DNA of 10,630 nt from Acidobacteriota bacterium (GCA_963169175.1 CAUJFK010000335.1:1-10630); one strand, 5' to 3'. Positions 1-6,646 are shown, counted from the first letter of the stretch. Made by a program: numbers and translations. The notes: generated from the sequence alone by a model not told the origin.

Positions 1-770
1 CGCCCGTTTCGATCGTGGGCTTCCATTCGTACCGCAAGCGTTTTCGTTCCCCTCAGGACAAGAAAGGAGTCAAACGGTGAAAGGATAGCTCCAACGCTGT
101 TCTGGATGAATTTGATCCATTCTGCGTCGGCCTCGTCATTAAGCGCGACAAAGCCGCCTACGCTGTCCGAGTGCCCGTTCAGATATTTTGTCGTCGAATG
201 TACGACAATATCAACTCCCAGATCCAGCGGCTTCTGAAAATAGGGTGACATGAATGTGTTATCACACACCACTTTCGCGCCGTTCGCATGGGCCAGATCC
301 GCAACCCCGCGCAGGTCCGTAACCGTCATCACTGGATTCGTCGGTGTTTCAACAAACACCATCTTTGTGTTCGGGCGAAATGCCGTTTCGAGAGTTGAGA
401 TATCAGACGTATCAGCAAGGTCGAATTCTACACCATAGTCCACAAGAACGCGGCTGAACAGCCGAAAGGTCCCGCCGTACGTGTTGTCGCCAAGGATAAC
501 GTGGTCGCCAGCCTTTACCAGCTTTAGCGTAGCGTCTATGGCCGCCATTCCGGACGCAAATGCATAACCGAAGCGCGCGTTTTCGAGCGCGGCAATATTC
601 TTCTCAAGTGCGAGCCGCGTCGGATTCTGCGTCCGTGCGTACTCGAACCCTTTATGTTTTCCCAAAGCCTCCTGGGCGTATGTCGACGTTTGATATATAG
701 GTACACTTACGGCACCCGTAGCAATATCAGGCTCGTTGCCGGCGTGAATTGCAATTGTCGAAAACCCCAT
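1..770 (-). CDS. Trans-sulfuration PLP enzyme, cystathionine gamma-synthase type (C-terminus cut by window edge)
   Basis: The first 256 residues of a Cys/Met-metabolism PLP enzyme (fold type I) are present; the family is usually 380-400 residues, so about a third lies off the left edge. Visible landmarks are EYARTQNPTR (about 43-52; Tyr and Arg that hold the PLP phosphate of the neighbouring subunit), SGMAAID (73-79), YGGT with the ring-stacking Tyr98, ETPTNP (141-146), Asp170 for the pyridine nitrogen, and HSTTKYLNGHSD with the Schiff-base Lys195. Family knowledge: these enzymes make cystathionine from an activated homoserine and cysteine, or run related beta/gamma eliminations. The residues that separate synthase, lyase and O-acylhomoserine sulfhydrylase lie largely in the missing part, so I give no symbol. 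The start is the ATG at 768-770; an in-frame TAG lies three codons upstream and there is no clear Shine-Dalgarno. It follows the leu operon in the same direction, but a terminator separates them, so it is probably its own unit. Confidence 0.88.
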   Translation of the reverse strand, partial: MGFSTIAIHAGNEPDIATGAVSVPIYQTSTYAQEALGKHKGFEYARTQNPTRLALEKNIAALENARFGYAFASGMAAIDATLKLVKAGDHVILGDNTYGGTFRLFSRVLVDYGVEFDLADTSDISTLETAFRPNTKMVFVETPTNPVMTVTDLRGVADLAHANGAKVVCDNTFMSPYFQKPLDLGVDIVVHSTTKYLNGHSDSVGGFVALNDEADAEWIKFIQNSVGAILSPFDSFLVLRGTKTLAVRMEAHDRNG

Positions 771-798
771 AGACGGCTATAAAGAATATTTATATTGA

Positions 799-826
799 AA
801 AAATATATGTTGGAAATGGCAGGATC
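799..826 (-). promoter_or_regulatory. Possible promoter of the trans-sulfuration gene
   Basis: The AT-rich stretch upstream of the start at 770 reads, on the minus strand, TTTCCA, 16 bases, then TATAAA, which resembles a sigma70 -35/-10 pair. The predicted transcript start would be about 20 nt before the ATG. The match is only moderate and AT-rich DNA gives many such hits, so this is tentative. The position after the leu operon terminator makes an independent promoter plausible. Confidence 0.3.
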
Positions 827-869
827 TTTGGTGAACCAATCCCTCATTTTTACAGGCTTATGGTAACTT

Positions 870-919
870 GCCGGTATCAAAAAAGCAAACACAAGTGTTT
901 TACAATGAAGAGTACCGGC
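870..919 (-). terminator. Intrinsic terminator after leuD, nested in a 7-bp inverted repeat
   Basis: On the minus strand directly after the leuD stop, an AT-rich hairpin AAACA-CTTG-TGTTT (arms 896-900 and 887-891) is followed by GCTTTTTT (T-run at 884-879). A perfect outer inverted repeat GCCGGTA/TACCGGC (919-913 and 876-870) encloses both the hairpin and the T-run. The small hairpin is poor in G+C, so on its own it would be weak; the outer arms begin one base from the leuD stop codon. It most likely ends the leu operon transcript. Confidence 0.6.
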
Positions 920-1537
920 TCAATTGGAAAGAAAGGAGAAGCGGCGCTGACCAGTGGGGTTCTGTTCGTATTTCGTTATCGCGGCGGTGTGCTCGAGTGT
1001 GAGGGCGATGTCGTCAAGACCGTTTAGAATGCAATGCTTACGAAATCCATCGATCTCGAAATTGCCGAGAGGACCGCTTTCATCTGTAACTAGTTGATCT
1101 TGCAGATCGATAGTCACCTGATATTGTGGATCGCCCTCGGCCCAACGAACAAGCCTTTCAACCGCCGTTTCGGGCAGAATGACGGGCAACAGGCCGTTCT
1201 TAAGGCTGTTGTTGTAGAAGATATCCGCAAAACTCGGGGCGATGACTGCCCGAAAGCCGTGATCCATCAAACTCCAGGGAGCATGTTCGCGTGAACTGCC
1301 GCAGCCGAAATTTGGGCCGGCAACCAGGATTGACGAACCGGCATATCGCGGGTCGTTTAGGACAAAGTCCGGTATGGGTTCACCGTTCGATCGATAGCGC
1401 CAGTCGTAGAACAGAAACTCACCGTACCCGGAACGTTCGATCCGCTTCAAAAATTGCTTCGGGATTATCTGATCGGTATCGATATTCGGCCGGTAGAGCG
1501 GCGTAAGCGTTCCGGAATGCTGCGTAAAGGTATTCAT
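920..1537 (-). CDS. leuD: 3-isopropylmalate dehydratase small subunit
   Basis: LeuD pairs with LeuC to isomerise 2-isopropylmalate to 3-isopropylmalate in leucine synthesis (cytosol). From Met at 1537 the protein is 205 residues, close to the roughly 200 usual for the family. It carries NIDTDQIIP (18-26), the swivel-domain signature GPNFGCGSSREHAPW (74-88) and FADIFYNN (103-110). An in-frame TTG at 1574-1576 would add 13 residues (MSGLTGSKYLVDQ). I prefer the ATG because family members begin about here and because the extension would run into an inverted repeat (1559-1597). Neither start has a convincing ribosome-binding site. It is the last gene of the leuABCD operon, 173 bases after the leuC stop, a large gap for subunits of one enzyme, filled by repeats. 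A terminator follows immediately. Confidence 0.95.
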   Translation of the reverse strand: MNTFTQHSGTLTPLYRPNIDTDQIIPKQFLKRIERSGYGEFLFYDWRYRSNGEPIPDFVLNDPRYAGSSILVAGPNFGCGSSREHAPWSLMDHGFRAVIAPSFADIFYNNSLKNGLLPVILPETAVERLVRWAEGDPQYQVTIDLQDQLVTDESGPLGNFEIDGFRKHCILNGLDDIALTLEHTAAITKYEQNPTGQRRFSFLSN

Positions 1538-1558
1538 TTGGTCAACTAAATATTTGCT

Positions 1559-1597
1559 GCCGGTCAAACCGCTCAAAAACTGCTTTTTCAGGCCGGC
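1559..1597. repeat. Inverted repeat GCCGG...CCGGC before leuD
   Basis: The arms GCCGG (1559-1563) and CCGGC (1593-1597) flank an inner AAAAA/TTTTT hairpin with a 4-base loop. The element sits just upstream of the preferred leuD ATG, so in the mRNA it would be a 39-nt stem-loop in the leuC-leuD spacer. It is adjacent to the larger repeat at 1598-1679, and together they make the spacer almost wholly repetitive. Confidence 0.5.
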
Positions 1598-1679
1598 GTT
1601 TTCAGTTTTTACTTTTAAGTTTTCAGTTTTTGCGAATCGGGTTCATCCGAACAAACTGAAAACTAAAAACTAGAAAGTG
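1598..1679. repeat. Dispersed-type repeat with direct and inverted copies in the leuC-leuD spacer
   Basis: GTTTTCAGTTTTT occurs twice as an exact 13-base direct repeat (1598-1610 and 1619-1631), 21 bases apart. A third copy is inverted: 1653-1664 (AAACTGAAAACT) is the perfect reverse complement of 1618-1629. Extended outward, 1603-1629 and 1653-1679 form a 27-bp imperfect inverted repeat (22 of 27 positions pair). The 23-base loop carries its own small dyad TCGG/CCGA. As DNA it could form a cruciform; as RNA, a long A/U-rich hairpin between two cotranscribed genes. There is no transposase. It resembles a short intergenic repeat family, but I cannot check copy number. Confidence 0.65.
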
Positions 1680-1710
1680 AAATAAGAAGTTTTTCAAAGC
1701 CCTCTCTCGC

Positions 1711-3117
1711 CTATCGGTTGAATCTCCACTCCCTGACATCTACAAAATGGCCTGCGATCGCAGCTGCCGCGGCCATTGCCGGGCTGACGAGATGTGTGCG
1801 TCCGCCTCGGCCCTGGCGGCCTTCGAAGTTGCGGTTGCTTGTCGATGCACAGCGTTCGCCTTCGGCAAGGATGTCGTCGTTCATCGCCAGGCACATCGAA
1901 CAGCCTGCGTCGCGCCATTCAAATCCTGCGTCGAGAAAGATCTGTGCGAGGCCTTCATCCTCGGCCTGCTGTTTGATGAGCATCGAGCCGGGGACGATCA
2001 TCGCGTTGACGTTGCTACTCACCTTGTGGCCCTTCGCAACCTTGGCCGCTTCGCGAAGGTCTTCGATCCGCGAGTTTGTGCACGAACCGATAAATGCACG
2101 GTCAATAGAGATATCCTCGATCTTCTGCGCGGGTTCGAGGCCCATGTATTCGAGGGCGCGTTCGAAAGATTTCCTACCATTCTCGTCGGAACTATCCGGC
2201 AGATCAGGCACCGCTCGGGTTACCGGGGTAGACATTCCCGGCGAAGTTCCCCAGGTTACAAACGGCTCGATCGACGCGGCATCGAACTCGATCGTCGTGT
2301 CGTAAGCCGCTCCTGCGTCTGTCGGGAGATCTGACCATGCTTCGACCGCATGCTCCCACCGTTCGCCTGATGGACTGTATTTCCTGCCCTTTAGATATTC
2401 AAAAGTCTTCTCATCCGGTGCAATTAGGCCAGCCTTTGCACCGGCCTCGATGCTCATGTTGCAGACGGTCATTCGACCTTCCATCGACAGGCCGCGAATT
2501 GCGGAACCGGTGTATTCGATGACGTGTCCGTTGCCGCCGTCGGTGCCGATGTGGTTGATTATGGCGAGGATCAAATCTTTCGCGGTGACGCCGAACTGCA
2601 ATTCGCCTTCGACGTTTATCTGGAAATTCTTCGCCTTTTTCTGCTGAAGCGTCTGCGTAGCAAAAACGTGCTCGACCTCACTTGTGCCGATGCCGAACGC
2701 AAGAGCGCCAAACGCTCCGTGCGTGGATGTGTGCGAATCACCGCAAACGATCGTCATGCCCGGCTGGGTCAAGCCTTGCTCAGGCCCGAAAACGTGAATA
2801 ATGCCTTGCTGGACCGCGTCTAAATCATAGAATTTTACGCCAAAATCACGCGTGTTTTGACGAAGCGTTTCGACCTGCTGGGCCGCGATCGGATCTTTGA
2901 ACGGAAGGTGCCGGTTGAGCGTCGGGATGGCGTGATCGACTGTCGCAAAGGTCAGGTCCGGCCGGCGGACCTTTCGTCCGTTGATCCGCAACCCCTCGAA
3001 CGCCTGCGGCGACGTTACCTCGTGGATCAGATGCAGATCAATATAAAGCAGCGAAGGCTTGTCCGCTTCCTCGTGAACAATGTGCGATTCCCATATCTTG
3101 TCGTAAAGCGTCTTCAT
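1711..3117 (-). CDS. leuC: 3-isopropylmalate dehydratase large subunit
   Basis: This aconitase-family subunit binds the 4Fe-4S cluster and, with LeuD, isomerises isopropylmalate. The length is 468 residues, the same class as the E. coli enzyme (466). Visible motifs are HEVTSPQAF (32-40), GDSHTSTHGAFG (126-137), GTSEVEHVFATQTL (144-157), GSCTNSR (344-350) and DAGCSMC (403-409). The three cluster cysteines are therefore Cys346, Cys406 and Cys409. The C-terminus NRNFEGRQGRGGRTHLVSP (428-446) is typical. The start at the ATG 3115-3117 gives the canonical MKTLYDKIWESHIV beginning, with GGAAGA only a few bases upstream and a long purine run (A9) before it. It lies 101 bases after leuB in the leuABCD operon. 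Nothing is missing or unusual in the protein. Confidence 0.98.
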   Translation of the reverse strand: MKTLYDKIWESHIVHEEADKPSLLYIDLHLIHEVTSPQAFEGLRINGRKVRRPDLTFATVDHAIPTLNRHLPFKDPIAAQQVETLRQNTRDFGVKFYDLDAVQQGIIHVFGPEQGLTQPGMTIVCGDSHTSTHGAFGALAFGIGTSEVEHVFATQTLQQKKAKNFQINVEGELQFGVTAKDLILAIINHIGTDGGNGHVIEYTGSAIRGLSMEGRMTVCNMSIEAGAKAGLIAPDEKTFEYLKGRKYSPSGERWEHAVEAWSDLPTDAGAAYDTTIEFDAASIEPFVTWGTSPGMSTPVTRAVPDLPDSSDENGRKSFERALEYMGLEPAQKIEDISIDRAFIGSCTNSRIEDLREAAKVAKGHKVSSNVNAMIVPGSMLIKQQAEDEGLAQIFLDAGFEWRDAGCSMCLAMNDDILAEGERCASTSNRNFEGRQGRGGRTHLVSPAMAAAAAIAGHFVDVREWRFNR

Positions 3118-3218
3118 TCTTCCACTATCTTTTTTTTTCTTCTCATGCCTCTTATTCGGTGGTCAAACTGCTTTCACTGTCAAAGATAAACAAGAAGAAA
3201 CAAGCAAACGCGCATGTC

Positions 3219-4316
3219 CTAGGTTGCCTGTCCCGTGGTCCTCACCCTCAGATTGGCGCCTATGTGTTCACGGACAAGCCGGCCCATTTCTGCTGTCGAG
3301 ATGATCTTCGAGTATCCTTCGCGAGCAAGATCGGCAGTCCGATAACCTTCATCAAGCACGTTTTCGATAGCAAGTTCGATCGCGGCGGCTGCCGCTTCAT
3401 TCTTAGCCGAATATCGCAGCAGCATCGCCGCCGAAGCTATTCCACCAAGCGGGTTTGCAATATTCTTACCCGCGATCTGCGGTGCCGAGCCGTGTACCGG
3501 TTCGTAAAGGCCGATGTCCGAGCCGATAGTCGCCGAAGCAAGCATCCCGAGCGAACCGGTCAGTACCGCCGCTTCGTCTGAAAGTATGTCGCCAAACAGG
3601 TTTTCGGTCAGGATAACGTCGAACTGTGTCGGGGCCGTAACGAGGTGCATCGCACAGGCATCAACGAAAAGATGCTCAAGCTCGACATCCGGATAATCTG
3701 CCGCAATACGCGTTACCGTTTCACGCCAGATCTGCGAGGTTTCAAGGACATTTGCCTTATCAACGGACGTGACCTTTTTCCGGCGGCCCTGGGCAGATTC
3801 AAAAGCAACTCGGGCGATGCGTTCGACCTCTTCGACCGAATAACGCATCGTGTTATATCCGCCGGTCCGGCCGTCTTCAAAGCCTCTCGGCGTGCCGAAA
3901 TAGAGCCCGCCAAGAAGCTCGCGGACGATAAGCAGATCAGTGCCGGCAAATATCTCACGCCGCAGCGGGGACGAATCGATCAGGGCGTTCACCGCCTTTG
4001 AAGGGCGAAGATTGGCAAAACCGCCGAGGGCTTTTCGCAAACCAAGCAAGCCGATCTCGGGCCTCTTCTCCGGCGGCAGATCGTCAAAATCGGGCGAACC
4101 GACCGCCCCGAGAAAAACAGCGTCACTGCTAAGGCATGCCTCTCTGGTCTCATCCGGCAGCGGTGAGCCTTTCTCCTTGATCGCGATCCCGCCGATAAAA
4201 TGTTCTTCGGTTTCGATCTCAAGCCCGAATGCTACGGCGACGCTGGTCAGCACGCCCATAGCCTCGCGTGTTACTTCTGGCCCAATGCCGTCGCCGGGAA
4301 GTACGGTTATTTTCAT
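3219..4316 (-). CDS. leuB: 3-isopropylmalate dehydrogenase
   Basis: LeuB oxidatively decarboxylates 3-isopropylmalate to 2-oxoisocaproate with NAD+ (leucine pathway, cytosol). From the ATG at 4316 it has 365 residues, usual for the family. Motifs (this numbering) are ITVLPGDGIGPEV (3-15), VRELLGGLYFG (131-141), MRYS with the catalytic Tyr159, VDKANVL with the catalytic Lys187, the metal Asp219 in VDACAMHLV, NLFGDILSDEAA (239-250; Asp243 and Asp247) and GSAPQIAGKNIANP (276-289). Alternative starts are GTG at 4343, which overlaps the leuA TGA by four bases (GTGA, suggesting translational coupling), and ATG at 4328. I chose 4316 because homologues begin with MKITVLPGDG; the nine extra residues of the GTG form match nothing I recognise. 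No strong Shine-Dalgarno supports any of the three, so coupling to leuA translation is likely. Confidence 0.96.
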   Translation of the reverse strand: MKITVLPGDGIGPEVTREAMGVLTSVAVAFGLEIETEEHFIGGIAIKEKGSPLPDETREACLSSDAVFLGAVGSPDFDDLPPEKRPEIGLLGLRKALGGFANLRPSKAVNALIDSSPLRREIFAGTDLLIVRELLGGLYFGTPRGFEDGRTGGYNTMRYSVEEVERIARVAFESAQGRRKKVTSVDKANVLETSQIWRETVTRIAADYPDVELEHLFVDACAMHLVTAPTQFDVILTENLFGDILSDEAAVLTGSLGMLASATIGSDIGLYEPVHGSAPQIAGKNIANPLGGIASAAMLLRYSAKNEAAAAAIELAIENVLDEGYRTADLAREGYSKIISTAEMGRLVREHIGANLRVRTTGQAT

Positions 4317-4339
4317 ACCGCTTTTCATTAAAGCTGTGA

Positions 4340-5512
4340 TCACGCCGCGATCAATGTCTCCGAGCGCTCATGAACGATGCCGATCAGGTCCTGTTCGTAA
4401 ATATTCTTTTTCTTGTCGGCCAGTTCGACAAAACGGGTGTAAATATCGGAGATCTCTTCCTGATCGAACGTAAAGCCGAGTTCCTCGTATCGTGAGGTCA
4501 GTGCATGGCGGCCTGAGTGTTTGCCAAGCACGATATCGTTCTTTGGAATGCCGACAGATTCCGGCGTCATTATCTCGTAACAAAGCGGGTTGCTCAACAC
4601 GCCGTGCTGGTGAATGCCGGCCTCGTGTGCAAACGCGTTGCGGCCGACGATTGCCTTATTCGGCTGGACGCCAAAGCTAATGATCGACGAAAGCAGCGAG
4701 CTGGCCGAATAGATCTGCGAAGTGTCTATATCATTCTCGAACGGCATCTTGTCCGCACGAACCGCGCATGCCATTACAAATTCTTCAAGCGAAGCATTGC
4801 CCGCACGTTCGCCAATTCCGTTTATCGTACATTCGACCTGCCGTGCACCCGCCTCGACCGCGGCAAGGCTGTTTGCGACGGCAAGGCCAAGATCATTGTG
4901 GCAATGAACGCTGATCGTAACATCGCGGTCACCAACCACTCTCTGTTTGACGGTGCGGATCAAGTTGGCGTATTCCGTCGGAAGTGTATAGCCGACCGTA
5001 TCCGGCACGTTCAGGATCGTCGCACCTTCTTCGACAGCGGCGGTAAATACCTCGCACAGAAAATCAATATCGCTCCGGGTTGCGTCCTCAGCCGAAAATT
5101 CGACCTCATCCGCAAGGCCCGCGGCTGCCCTGACCGCTTTGCGCGTCATCGCCAGCACTTCTGACCTGGTCTTCTTTAGCTTATACTCAAGGTGTATATC
5201 TGAAGTAGCAACAAACGTGTGAATGCGTGAACGGGCAGCATTTTTCAGTGCGTCACCTGCACGGAAAATGTCACCTTCGATCGTTCGCCCAAGGGCGGCG
5301 ATGGTCGCATTTCGGCATTCGGCAGACACGGCGCGAACAGCGTTGAAATCGCCTTCGGACGCGATCGGGAACCCTGCTTCTATTATGTCAACCCCAAGCT
5401 GCTCAAGCTGCCGTGCCATGCGGATCTTTTCATCCAGGTACATTGAACAGCCGGGCGATTGCTCACCGTCACGCAAGGTTGTGTCGAAAATAGCGATCTT
5501 TTCTGATTTCAT
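4340..5512 (-). CDS. leuA: 2-isopropylmalate synthase, short form without regulatory domain
   Basis: LeuA condenses acetyl-CoA with 2-oxoisovalerate, the committed step of leucine synthesis. The TIM-barrel catalytic domain is complete: FDTTLRDGEQSPG (9-21; Arg14 and metal Asp15), EAGFP (45-49), HCHNDLGLA (203-211; metal His203 and His205), NGIGERAGNA (231-240; Asn239) and GIHQHGVL (299-306), followed by the start of the linker subdomains (GKHSGRHAL, 330-338). At 390 residues it is about 120-130 shorter than the usual 510-525, and the LeuA dimerisation/allosteric domain that binds leucine is absent. The gene is not split, because leuB begins at its stop codon. Homocitrate and citramalate synthases are relatives, but the motifs and the leuBCD neighbours favour LeuA. 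The start is the ATG 5510-5512, with GGAG five bases upstream. It is the first gene of the operon, divergent from a LysR-type regulator. Confidence 0.93.
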   Translation of the reverse strand: MKSEKIAIFDTTLRDGEQSPGCSMYLDEKIRMARQLEQLGVDIIEAGFPIASEGDFNAVRAVSAECRNATIAALGRTIEGDIFRAGDALKNAARSRIHTFVATSDIHLEYKLKKTRSEVLAMTRKAVRAAAGLADEVEFSAEDATRSDIDFLCEVFTAAVEEGATILNVPDTVGYTLPTEYANLIRTVKQRVVGDRDVTISVHCHNDLGLAVANSLAAVEAGARQVECTINGIGERAGNASLEEFVMACAVRADKMPFENDIDTSQIYSASSLLSSIISFGVQPNKAIVGRNAFAHEAGIHQHGVLSNPLCYEIMTPESVGIPKNDIVLGKHSGRHALTSRYEELGFTFDQEEISDIYTRFVELADKKKNIYEQDLIGIVHERSETLIAA

Positions 5513-5525
5513 AAGCTCTCCGTCA

Positions 5526-5555
5526 ATAAATACCGTGGCCGGACCAAGTATTTAT
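5526..5555 (-). promoter_or_regulatory. Stem-loop in the leuA leader
   Basis: A perfect 8-bp inverted repeat ATAAATAC/GTATTTAT (arms 5526-5533 and 5548-5555) has a 14-base spacer, inside which TGG/CCA can add three more pairs. With the predicted start near 5563, it occupies most of the 50-nt leuA 5' leader and ends just before the GGAG at 5518-5521. It could be an RNA hairpin that affects ribosome access, or a DNA operator downstream of the promoter; the sequence cannot separate the two. No T-run follows it, so it is not a classical terminator. Confidence 0.5.
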
Positions 5556-5569
5556 CAGGTCAAGCGGCA

Positions 5570-5598
5570 ATCTTAATTGTGCGAATCGTGAAAGTCAA
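5570..5598 (-). promoter_or_regulatory. Sigma70-type promoter of the leu operon
   Basis: On the minus strand TTGACT (5598-5593), a 17-base spacer and TAAGAT (5575-5570) match the sigma70 -35 and -10 consensus with optimal spacing. Transcription would start near 5563, giving a leader of about 50 nt. It is the best promoter match in the window and lies in the gap shared with the divergent LysR-type gene. Confidence 0.65.
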
Positions 5599-5619
5599 TG
5601 TTATATTTTCAATTGTTCC

Positions 5620-5639
5620 ATAATATATTGTAATATTAT
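5620..5639. promoter_or_regulatory. Candidate LysR-type operator dyad
   Basis: ATAATAT and ATATTAT (5620-5626 and 5633-5639) are perfect inverted arms separated by six bases. They contain the T-N11-A pattern (T5621, A5633) typical of LysR-family sites. The dyad centre (5629.5) is about 66 bases upstream of the predicted leuA transcript start, the usual position of a LysR-type recognition site (near -65). It also overlaps the likely promoter zone of the regulator itself, which would allow autoregulation. The arms are pure A/T, so chance similarity is possible. Confidence 0.45.
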
Positions 5640-5651
5640 GATTAGCGAAAC

Positions 5652-5699
5652 GACGGGTGGTTTAGCTGCCGTACCGGCCTGAAAGGCTAACTGCCCGTC
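5652..5699 (+). ncRNA. Structured 5' leader of the LysR-type gene
   Basis: GACGGG (5652-5657) pairs with CCCGTC (5694-5699), and TTAGC (5662-5666) pairs with GCTAA (5686-5690), joined by wobble pairs around one bulged base. Inside, either GCCG-TAC-CGGC (5668-5678) or GCC-TGAAA-GGC (5677-5687) can form but not both. The structure ends 15 bases before the regulator ATG and is not followed by a T-run. It does not match any riboswitch class I recognise. It could control translation of the regulator, or be a DNA-level dyad. Only the pairing is seen; function is inferred. Confidence 0.4.
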
Positions 5700-5714
5700 C
5701 GATGAATCTCAACA

Positions 5715-6599
5715 ATGGACATTAACCAGCTTGAAGTATTGGTGACCGTTTCTCGTGAAAGGAGTTTTTCCCGTGCGGCCGAGCTGCTTGAGCGCACGCA
5801 GCCCGCGGTGAGCCAGGCAATTCGGCGGCTCGAGGCCGAGATAGGCGAAACACTTTTTGACCGATCATCCAAGGATGGCACGCTGACCTTCGCCGGCGAG
5901 GTGCTTGTGGGTTACGCCAAACAGATGCTAAATCTGCGAAACGCCGCGAGCGGCGCGATTCGTGATCTTCGCGGCCTGCACAAGGGCAAGGTAACGATCT
6001 CCGCGAACGAACATACAGTGTTCTGTCTTCTGCCTGTTATCGAGGCATTTCGGCGGCGGCATCCTAACATCAAGATCGAAGTGCAGCGGGGCGTTGCCAG
6101 CCGAATACCAAAAGAGATCACCGCCCGCGAGGTCGAGCTTGGCGTGATCTCGTTCAAACCAAATGACGAAACGCTGCGTTCCGTGCCTATCCTGACCGAC
6201 GAGCTAAGGCTTATCGTTGCTCCCGGCCATCCGCTCGGTCAAAAGAGTTCAGTTTCGGTCAAAGAACTTGGAAACGAGATATTTATTGCTCACAACGCGG
6301 TCTCACCGTACCGCCGAAAGGTTATCGAGACGTTCGAAAGGAACAAGACAACGCTGAATATCGCGGTCGAACTTCCCTCGCTCGAAGCGATCAAAAAGCT
6401 GGTCGAAACCGGGGCCGGCGTTGCCCTTGTGCCAAAGCTTGCGGCTGCCGGCGAGATAGAAAGCGGCCGGCTTTTGGGCTTGTCTGTTGCCGAACTGAAG
6501 CTCGAACGCAAACTTAATATTGTGTACCGAAAGAATTCTGTTTTATCGCATGCGGCCGAGGCATTTCTTGTCGTTGCCAAAGAGATGAGCCGCCGATAG
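5715..6599 (+). CDS. LysR-type transcriptional regulator, likely regulator of the leu operon
   Basis: A full-length LysR-family protein of 294 residues. The N-terminal winged helix-turn-helix (about 1-61) shows the family pattern: MDINQLEVLVTV, SFSRAAELL (17-25), TQPAVSQAIRRLE (28-40), GETLFDR (44-50) and LTFAGEVL (57-64). A linker helix (65-90) leads to the periplasmic-binding-protein-like effector domain (about 91-290), with GHPL (171-174) and ETGAGVALVP (231-240) at usual places. It is divergent from leuA across 202 bases holding a promoter and a dyad in the standard position, so control of leuABCD is a reasonable inference. The inducer is unknown; isopropylmalate or leucine would be natural candidates. 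Start ATG 5715-5717 gives the usual beginning; there is no Shine-Dalgarno, and a structured leader lies just upstream. Confidence 0.93.
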   Translation: MDINQLEVLVTVSRERSFSRAAELLERTQPAVSQAIRRLEAEIGETLFDRSSKDGTLTFAGEVLVGYAKQMLNLRNAASGAIRDLRGLHKGKVTISANEHTVFCLLPVIEAFRRRHPNIKIEVQRGVASRIPKEITAREVELGVISFKPNDETLRSVPILTDELRLIVAPGHPLGQKSSVSVKELGNEIFIAHNAVSPYRRKVIETFERNKTTLNIAVELPSLEAIKKLVETGAGVALVPKLAAAGEIESGRLLGLSVAELKLERKLNIVYRKNSVLSHAAEAFLVVAKEMSRR

Positions 6600-6646
6600 A
6601 TCTTGGCTTGTAGAATGGACGGCGAATGCTAAGATAGGACACCACT

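Noticed and set aside
707..892. 61-residue minus-strand frame overlapping the start of the trans-sulfuration gene
   Set aside because: Out of frame with the trans-sulfuration gene and lying in its AT-rich upstream region; no ribosome-binding site or family resemblance.
1718..2334. Two plus-strand open frames of 195 codons opposite leuC
   Set aside because: Antisense shadows of leuC; compositionally odd (Arg/Ser/Cys rich) with no domain, while leuC is complete and canonical.
3118..3218. Possible internal promoter between leuB and leuC (perfect TTGACA on the minus strand)
   Set aside because: No acceptable -10 element at 15-19 bases from the TTGACA; a lone -35 hexamer is expected by chance. 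The A9 purine run before leuC may aid ribosome loading but is not a promoter.
3940..5164. Long plus-strand frames opposite leuB and leuA (177 and 215 codons)
   Set aside because: Antisense shadows of intact, motif-complete genes; no recognisable protein and no ribosome-binding site of note.
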